Origin: Candidatus Poseidoniales archaeon
Lineage (GTDB): Archaea; Thermoplasmatota; Poseidoniia; Poseidoniales; Thalassarchaeaceae
DNA length: 11,469 nucleotides
Assembly: GCA_028821815.1 (NCBI GenBank)
Contig: JAPKEY010000032.1
Coordinates: 1-11,469, forward strand
Direction: 5' to 3'
The notes beneath the pieces were generated by a model. It did not search any database, was not told where the DNA came from, and saw only the letters and a program-made list of their open reading frames with translations. The position numbers and the translations under genes are program-made. Positions 7,668 to 11,469 of the stretch are shown piece by piece. Position 1 is the first letter of the stretch. Each line of letters starts with the position of its first letter.

Positions 7668-7684
7668 GGTTTGCCTCGCAAACC
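7668..7684. promoter_or_regulatory. Perfect inverted repeat upstream of the Cas4-like gene
   Basis: GGTTTGC (7668-7674) and GCAAACC (7678-7684) form perfect 7-base arms around a 3-base centre (CTC). The element sits 20 bases in front of the Cas4-like start, in the 151-base divergent region (7648-7798) shared with rps2. Its size and symmetry fit a binding site for a dimeric regulator; in RNA read toward the Cas4-like gene it could also fold as a hairpin. I found no convincing TATA/BRE pair in this intergenic region. Confidence 0.45.
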
Positions 7685-7798
7685 CCCATCTGATTGACAT
7701 TCCACTTCCATTCGGGTAACTGCGTCGAAAAATCTCACGTGCGCGAGCGAAGCGGTTATGAAGAGAGGGTGGGTGGCGAGGCCGCACGAGGCTTCGAA

Positions 7799-8407
7799 AT
7801 GACCGAATCAATGCTAGTACCTCATGAAACCTACGAGGTTCACAAGGTTCACATTGGTGCTCTTCAGAAGAGTGCGGACATGAAACCCTTCCTCAGTGAT
7901 GAGCCTGGTGATGGCTCCGGACTGCATTTGATTGATTTAGAACAAACCGATGCCCGAATGCGAGTCGTCACACAGTTTCTCAATCGATATGATCCAAGTC
8001 GCATCCTTGTTGTCAGTGCACGACAGTATGGGCAGAGACCGGCTCGTAAATTCGCTCAAGCGATTGGTGCTATGCACATCGTTGGACGATTCATCCCGGG
8101 TACTCTAACCAATCCACTCCTTCGCACATACATCGAACCAGAACTCATCCTTGTAACGGATCCTCAAGCAGACCAACAATCTCTTTCGGAAGCTGTGAGT
8201 ACTGGTCTACCAGTTGTTGCCATCTGTGATGCTAACAATACCCTACGAAATGTAGATTTATGCTTGCCCGCCAATAACAAGGGACGTCAGAGTTTGTCTC
8301 TAATCTATTGGCTACTTTCCCGCGAAGTCCTCAAGGCTCGTGGCACCATGGACGATGATACATGGGCTGCAATGCAAGAAGTCGCCGAATGGGAATCCAC
8401 TTTCTGA
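7799..8407 (+). CDS. rps2: 30S ribosomal protein uS2, archaeal type
   Basis: Ribosomal protein S2 (uS2) of the small subunit. From ATG 7799 the protein is 202 aa, the usual archaeal length. Family signatures include YEVHKVHIGALQKSADMKPF near the N terminus, RILVVSARQYGQRPARKFA (68-86), GRFIPGTLTNP (96-106), PELILVTDP (114-122) and ICDANNTLRNVDLCLPANNK (142-161). The frame runs open to 7694, but the extra 35 residues have no family counterpart. GAGG at 7788-7791 lies seven bases before ATG 7799. In many archaea uS2 sits in a cluster with uL13, uS9, RNA polymerase subunits and enolase. Here its right neighbour is a tRNA-modifying enzyme 22 bases downstream on the same strand, and its left neighbour is a divergent nuclease gene. 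Confidence 0.97.
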   Translation: MTESMLVPHETYEVHKVHIGALQKSADMKPFLSDEPGDGSGLHLIDLEQTDARMRVVTQFLNRYDPSRILVVSARQYGQRPARKFAQAIGAMHIVGRFIPGTLTNPLLRTYIEPELILVTDPQADQQSLSEAVSTGLPVVAICDANNTLRNVDLCLPANNKGRQSLSLIYWLLSREVLKARGTMDDDTWAAMQEVAEWESTF

Positions 8408-8417
8408 GTCGACTCAG
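8404..8417. repeat. Perfect 14-base palindrome over the rps2 stop
   Basis: CTGAGTCGACTCAG reads identically on both strands and includes the rps2 TGA stop (8405-8407). It fills much of the 22-base gap before the dihydrouridine synthase gene. With no loop it is more likely a protein-binding or processing signal than a stable hairpin, or it may be chance. Confidence 0.4.
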
Positions 8418-8429
8418 TGAGGTGGAATC

Positions 8430-9479
8430 ATGCCCGAGCAAGTGCCATTGTTCCTTGCACCGATGGCAGGTGTTACCGATGTTGCATACCGCTTACTCGC
8501 TCGAGAGGCAGGGGCCGATTTTACTTCTACAGAATTCACAGCAGCGAGCGGGCTCAGTCGAAAAAATGCAAAATCATGGGCCAAGGTCGAAACACATTCC
8601 AGGGAATCTCCCTTCATTCCACAGATTTTTGGTGGTATTGAAGATGAAATGGTAGAAACAGCTCGCTTGTTATCGAAAAATGCTGATACCATCGATCTCA
8701 ATTTTGGTTGTCCTGCACCCAAGGTTACCAAGACCTGCGCAGGTGCAGCGATGATGGCAGATCCTGACAATCTTATTTCCATGGTGTCACGTTGTATCGA
8801 AGCCAGTGAATCCCCAGTGTCAGTGAAGATGCGATTGGGTACTGGACAAGGGGCGATTACCGTCCTTGAAATCGCAGAGCGTTGTGCACAGTTGGGTGTA
8901 CTGCGTATCTGTGTCCATGGTCGCACACTTGCACAGAAATATCGGGGTGTTGCTGATTGGGATTTAATTCGAAAAGTCGTTGAAATCGTAGAACCCTATG
9001 GTGTACCAGTCATCGCCAATGGCGACATCATCGATTCACGCAGTGCAGCATTGTGTTTGGAAGTGACTGGGGCCTCGGGGTTGATGATTGGCAGAGGTGC
9101 CATTGGAGATCCATGCATTTTTGGTCGCATCAAGGCTGAATTGGGTTGGGGGGATTTTGATGCCCCATGGGGGGACTTGGGTGAGGCTGGCCAAAAGCAC
9201 TGGGCTTGGAATCGCTATGTTGAGTTGGTCGACGAAATTGGTGGCCCGTACGCGGCTCGAAACATGAAACAACATGCGATATCATTCACAAAAGGACTCC
9301 CTGGTGGTCGTGAATTGAGACCTCACCTACATGCGATCAAGGATTTCAGATTAATTGGGGAACCCCTGAATCTTGCCTTCGATGCATACTCTAGTCGACG
9401 TCACAATACATTGGCAGTACCTGAAGCAATTGCTATGGCTGAAGGGCTAAAACACCATGAGTACAAGCGTCAAAAGTAA
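8430..9479 (+). CDS. dus: tRNA-dihydrouridine synthase (Dus family)
   Basis: A 349-aa FMN-dependent enzyme that reduces uridine to dihydrouridine in tRNA using NAD(P)H. The TIM-barrel motifs are all present. FLAPMAGVTDVAYR (8-21) forms the FMN-binding entry, PQIFGG (64-69) a barrel strand, and DLNFGCPAPKV (89-99) carries the catalytic Cys94. SVKMRLG (131-137) holds the FMN-contacting Lys133, CVHGRT (161-166) has His163, and VIANGDI (194-200) with GRGAIGDPCIFGRI (221-234) form the phosphate-binding end. ATG 8430 follows GAGGTG five bases upstream. The 22-base gap to rps2 suggests cotranscription. Length matches the family. Which uridine it modifies cannot be told from sequence. The gene ends before an A/T-rich gap shared with the convergent winged-helix gene. 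Confidence 0.95.
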   Translation: MPEQVPLFLAPMAGVTDVAYRLLAREAGADFTSTEFTAASGLSRKNAKSWAKVETHSRESPFIPQIFGGIEDEMVETARLLSKNADTIDLNFGCPAPKVTKTCAGAAMMADPDNLISMVSRCIEASESPVSVKMRLGTGQGAITVLEIAERCAQLGVLRICVHGRTLAQKYRGVADWDLIRKVVEIVEPYGVPVIANGDIIDSRSAALCLEVTGASGLMIGRGAIGDPCIFGRIKAELGWGDFDAPWGDLGEAGQKHWAWNRYVELVDEIGGPYAARNMKQHAISFTKGLPGGRELRPHLHAIKDFRLIGEPLNLAFDAYSSRRHNTLAVPEAIAMAEGLKHHEYKRQK

Positions 9480-9518
9480 CGATAATTATTTAATTATTAA
9501 AAGGCCATTCAAATTCAA
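9480..9518. terminator. A/T-rich gap between convergent genes, possible bidirectional terminator
   Basis: This 39-base gap separates the dus and winged-helix stop codons. It contains an A/T-only inverted repeat, ATAATTA (9482-9488) TT TAATTAT (9491-9497). The minus strand carries a CCTTTTAATAATT tract. Archaeal termination favours T-rich stretches, so this could end transcription from both sides. It is the only convergent junction in the window with such a spacer. Confidence 0.4.
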
Positions 9519-10613
9519 TTACATCACTTTTTCCAACGTCTCAGCGACACGCTTTATCCGTCTGAAAGTCCGATCCGATTTTGCTAACACACGTTCACAG
9601 ACTTGGTTGGCTTTAGCACCACACAGGCGCCAGCCAATCGGTAATTTTCCACCGAGTAAATTCAGCAATAACATCAGGTCATTAGAGGGGACAGTGGCAA
9701 ATATTTTCTCACATGCGGCCACATTGAAAGAACCAGAGCCTAGAGATTTGACGACCTTTTTGGCGATTTTTTCATCAATTCGAGAAAGTCCACCTTTCTT
9801 CATCAACCAATCTCCACCTCTTCGGTTATGTTGTGCCTGTAATGCTGACCACAAGGTGACTGGCAATCGATCTAGTCGAGGCACCCGCTCTGCAAGCCCT
9901 GCTGCCCTGAACCGATCTAATGTGCGGGTGAGACGTGGCCGGGTTGTACCCCAATTTTCCAATGCTTCATCAAGAGAAAGTGGAGTGTGAGCTATGAGTA
10001 GATGTTCAAAAATGAGTCGTCCAAGGGGGGCACTACCATCCGTGGGACGTCGAACGCGATCCCCCAACAATCCGAGATCAAGAAGGAATGCATCCATCTC
10101 ATCCTGACCTTTGATGAGCGGTGCTCGTCCACGAATTTGAATGTGAAATGGCGCATCATCTTTCTTCTCGGATACACTGGACATTCTCGTCTCGCTTTCA
10201 GTCATCCAACCTTCAAGGGACCTGAGTCGCTGATCCAAGACCAGTCGTGCTTCAGCAGCCATGATTTCAACCGCATTAGATAGTGAACCGTTCCTGAGGT
10301 GATGCACGCGCCAACCATCACGATTGACAGCTGCCGTGAGTCCGCATTCGTTGAGTTTACTCAACTGATATTGGATTGCGGTCGGAGAAAGACCCAGTTC
10401 ATCACCTAAGGTCTGTGCATCCCATCCATTTCCTGGATTTGCAAGCATATGCTCACAGAGGATTCTGTGAATTGGGGAATGAATACCTTCACCGGTCCAT
10501 TCATCTCCACTACGGCGCACAAATTCGAGCGTATCGAGCAACCAACCAACCAGTTGATCGACATCACGACTGCCCGCAGGGGCAGGCTGCTCGGCCAATC
10601 GCATGTTCAGCAT
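9519..10613 (-). CDS. Winged-helix DNA-binding protein with two HTH regions, unknown role
   Basis: A 364-aa soluble protein, probably a transcription regulator. The first winged helix spans about 45-108: HSPIHRILCEHMLANPGNGW, then TLGDELGLSPTAIQYQLSKLNECGL as helix-turn-helix, and a wing ending WRVHHLRNG. This resembles ArsR/MarR-like archaeal regulators. A helical linker follows (about 113-150, LVLDQRLRSLEGWM). A second HTH-like region is at about 197-245 (LGRLIFEHLLIAHTPLSLDEALENW...RLTRTLDRFRAAGLAERV). The C-terminal 100 residues are basic and helical with no recognised domain. There are no membrane segments and no obvious ligand site. ATG 10613 is the first start; ATG 10604 is an alternative; neither has a clear Shine-Dalgarno sequence. 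The other winged-helix gene lies 90 bases upstream on the same strand, so the two may form a regulatory pair. Confidence 0.8.
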   Translation of the reverse strand: MLNMRLAEQPAPAGSRDVDQLVGWLLDTLEFVRRSGDEWTGEGIHSPIHRILCEHMLANPGNGWDAQTLGDELGLSPTAIQYQLSKLNECGLTAAVNRDGWRVHHLRNGSLSNAVEIMAAEARLVLDQRLRSLEGWMTESETRMSSVSEKKDDAPFHIQIRGRAPLIKGQDEMDAFLLDLGLLGDRVRRPTDGSAPLGRLIFEHLLIAHTPLSLDEALENWGTTRPRLTRTLDRFRAAGLAERVPRLDRLPVTLWSALQAQHNRRGGDWLMKKGGLSRIDEKIAKKVVKSLGSGSFNVAACEKIFATVPSNDLMLLLNLLGGKLPIGWRLCGAKANQVCERVLAKSDRTFRRIKRVAETLEKVM

Positions 10614-10703
10614 AGGTCATGTCCGTAACAGGGAGGCTCAAAACCCCTCCGACATCAGAAGTGACTCAGACCTAACTATGCCGTCTCATACAGCAACACG
10701 AGA

Positions 10704-11345
10704 TTATTCTGGCAGAGGTCGCTCGTCAAGCCACTCATACTCGACACCCGAGGCCTGTAGGCCTTCCAAATGAGGTGCCAATTTGAGGTCGTGGCTGTGA
10801 ATGATTCCACGTCGGCGCAAGACTTTGATTGCAGAATGTACTGTGGCACGAGATCGTCCCAATTCACGACTAAGTTCAGCCTGGCTCTTCGGTTGCGGTA
10901 TCTTCATCAGACGTGCCACAACGATTCGCTGGGCACCTGAGAGGCCAACTGGCATCATTCGCGCCGCCTTCTCAGAATCACCAACATTCATTTCACGGAG
11001 GATTTCGATTTGTTGTGGGGCTCCTGCATAATGGCAAGATCGTCCATTGACGGGAATCACGGTAATCGAACGATTGGTAATGAGTACATCGAGGTGATGG
11101 CGAAGCGTCCCGTTTGCAGCACCAAGTTCACGTTGTAATTCACGGTAAGCCAACCCAGGTTGTGTATCGAGAACCTGTAAGATGCGCTGACGAAGAGGAT
11201 GCTCCCAAGGATTTACTTCACGGGTTGAGATGACTCCAGAAGCAGCCCAATTCCATGGCATCACAGCACCAAGGCTAGCACCAACTGCCGCAACCCCAGC
11301 CATGAGCCAAGGCCGCTGTCGGTGCCATTGCTGTAGCAGTGCCAT
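10704..11345 (-). CDS. Membrane-anchored double winged-helix transcription regulator
   Basis: A 213-aa protein with one N-terminal membrane helix (about 13-38, LMAGVAAVGASLGAVMPWNWA) preceded by the basic QQWHRQR segment. Two winged-helix domains follow. The first (48-108) reads HPLRQRILQVLDTQPGLAYR, then ELQRELGAANGTLRHHLDVL as recognition HTH. The second (136-190) reads LSGAQRIVVARLMKIPQPKS, then ELSRELGRSRATVHSAIKVLRRRGII. Membrane-anchored winged-helix proteins of this build are common in euryarchaeal lineages, usually with unknown targets. Tethering would hold the DNA-binding part at the inner face of the membrane (inference). ATG 11345 has AAAAGGA close upstream, within an inverted repeat (11347-11363) that may be an operator or an RNA hairpin. 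The end is acidic (YEWLDERPLPE). Confidence 0.82.
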   Translation of the reverse strand: MALLQQWHRQRPWLMAGVAAVGASLGAVMPWNWAASGVISTREVNPWEHPLRQRILQVLDTQPGLAYRELQRELGAANGTLRHHLDVLITNRSITVIPVNGRSCHYAGAPQQIEILREMNVGDSEKAARMMPVGLSGAQRIVVARLMKIPQPKSQAELSRELGRSRATVHSAIKVLRRRGIIHSHDLKLAPHLEGLQASGVEYEWLDERPLPE

Positions 11346-11346
11346 C

Positions 11347-11363
11347 GAATCCTTTTGGGATTC
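11347..11363. promoter_or_regulatory. Inverted repeat at the start of the membrane winged-helix gene
   Basis: GAATCC (11347-11352) and GGATTC (11358-11363) are perfect 6-base arms around a 5-base centre. The repeat begins one base before the start codon of the minus-strand regulator gene and includes its AAGGA ribosome-binding-like sequence. It could be an autoregulatory DNA site, or a hairpin in the mRNA that hides the translation start. Confidence 0.4.
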
Positions 11364-11418
11364 AGTGCTTATTGAAGCAATTGGTCCAGTGTTCGGACAC
11401 AGGGTGGGCTATGCCTGC

Positions 11419-11469
11419 CTATTCTTGCTGAACTGATCCCTTCTGTAATTTCATGTAGGCCACCAGTGG
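11419..11469 (-). CDS. Possible C-terminal end of a gene entering from the right edge
   Basis: On the minus strand a frame is open from the window edge for 16 codons (PLVAYMKLQKGSVQQE), ending in TAG at 11419-11421. It would be the tail of an upstream gene in the same direction as the winged-helix gene, 73 bases before that gene's ATG. It is too short to identify, and a second minus-strand frame is also open here, so this is only a candidate. Confidence 0.2.
   Translation of the reverse strand, partial: PLVAYMKLQKGSVQQE

Noticed and set aside
7694..7798. 35-residue N-terminal extension of uS2
   Set aside because: The extra residues have no counterpart in the family, and ATG 7799 gives the normal length with GAGG upstream.
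8414..8926. 170-codon minus-strand frame
   Set aside because: It lies opposite the N-terminal half of the tRNA-dihydrouridine synthase, whose motifs are unmistakable.
9457..9990. 177-codon plus-strand frame
   Set aside because: It is antisense to the C-terminal half of the winged-helix gene and overlaps the end of dus; no recognisable domain.
10632..10650. GGAGG/CCTCC inverted repeat between the two winged-helix genes
   Set aside because: Only five base pairs with a nine-base loop and no T-run; too weak to call a terminator or regulator.

Overview
The window reads as a dense, gene-rich stretch of an archaeal chromosome of moderate GC content. The archaeal assignment rests on four gene families: a RIO1-type kinase, a two-KH-domain protein of the Dim2/Pno1 family, an archaeal-type ribosomal protein uS2 and a membrane-anchored double winged-helix regulator. 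Secreted CARDB/Ig-like proteins with a C-terminal membrane anchor and a cytoplasmic zinc-ribbon tail suggest a marine Thermoplasmatota lineage (Marine Group II/III-like). That last step is inference from gene style, not from a search.

Layout, left to right. (1) The 3' end of a RIO1 kinase gene (+) meets head-on a KH-domain gene (-), with no base between the two stop codons. (2) Upstream of the KH gene on the same strand is a secreted Ig-like/CARDB protein with a C-terminal membrane anchor. (3) Divergent from it, across a 133-base gap, is a large surface protein with CARDB-like repeats, one membrane span, two cytoplasmic zinc ribbons and a long acidic tail. A 27-base hairpin follows, then a small lipoprotein gene. 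(4) The lipoprotein gene again abuts, stop to stop, a minus-strand Cas4-family Fe-S nuclease gene, with four predicted membrane helices inserted inside the nuclease domain. (5) Divergent from that are uS2 (rps2) and a tRNA-dihydrouridine synthase, probably one transcription unit. (6) The right end has two minus-strand winged-helix genes, the upstream one membrane-anchored. The last 124 bases hold no certain gene, perhaps the last codons of another minus-strand gene.

Functionally the window alternates between translation and ribosome maturation (RIO1, KH protein, uS2, Dus), a cell-envelope block (two surface proteins and a lipoprotein) and DNA-related or regulatory genes (membrane Cas4-like nuclease, two winged-helix proteins). 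No CRISPR array, insertion sequence, tRNA or rRNA was seen. The most unusual items are the membrane-inserted Cas4-like nuclease, the surface protein with a cytoplasmic double zinc ribbon, and several inverted repeats at gene starts. No stretch over 300 bases lacks a gene.
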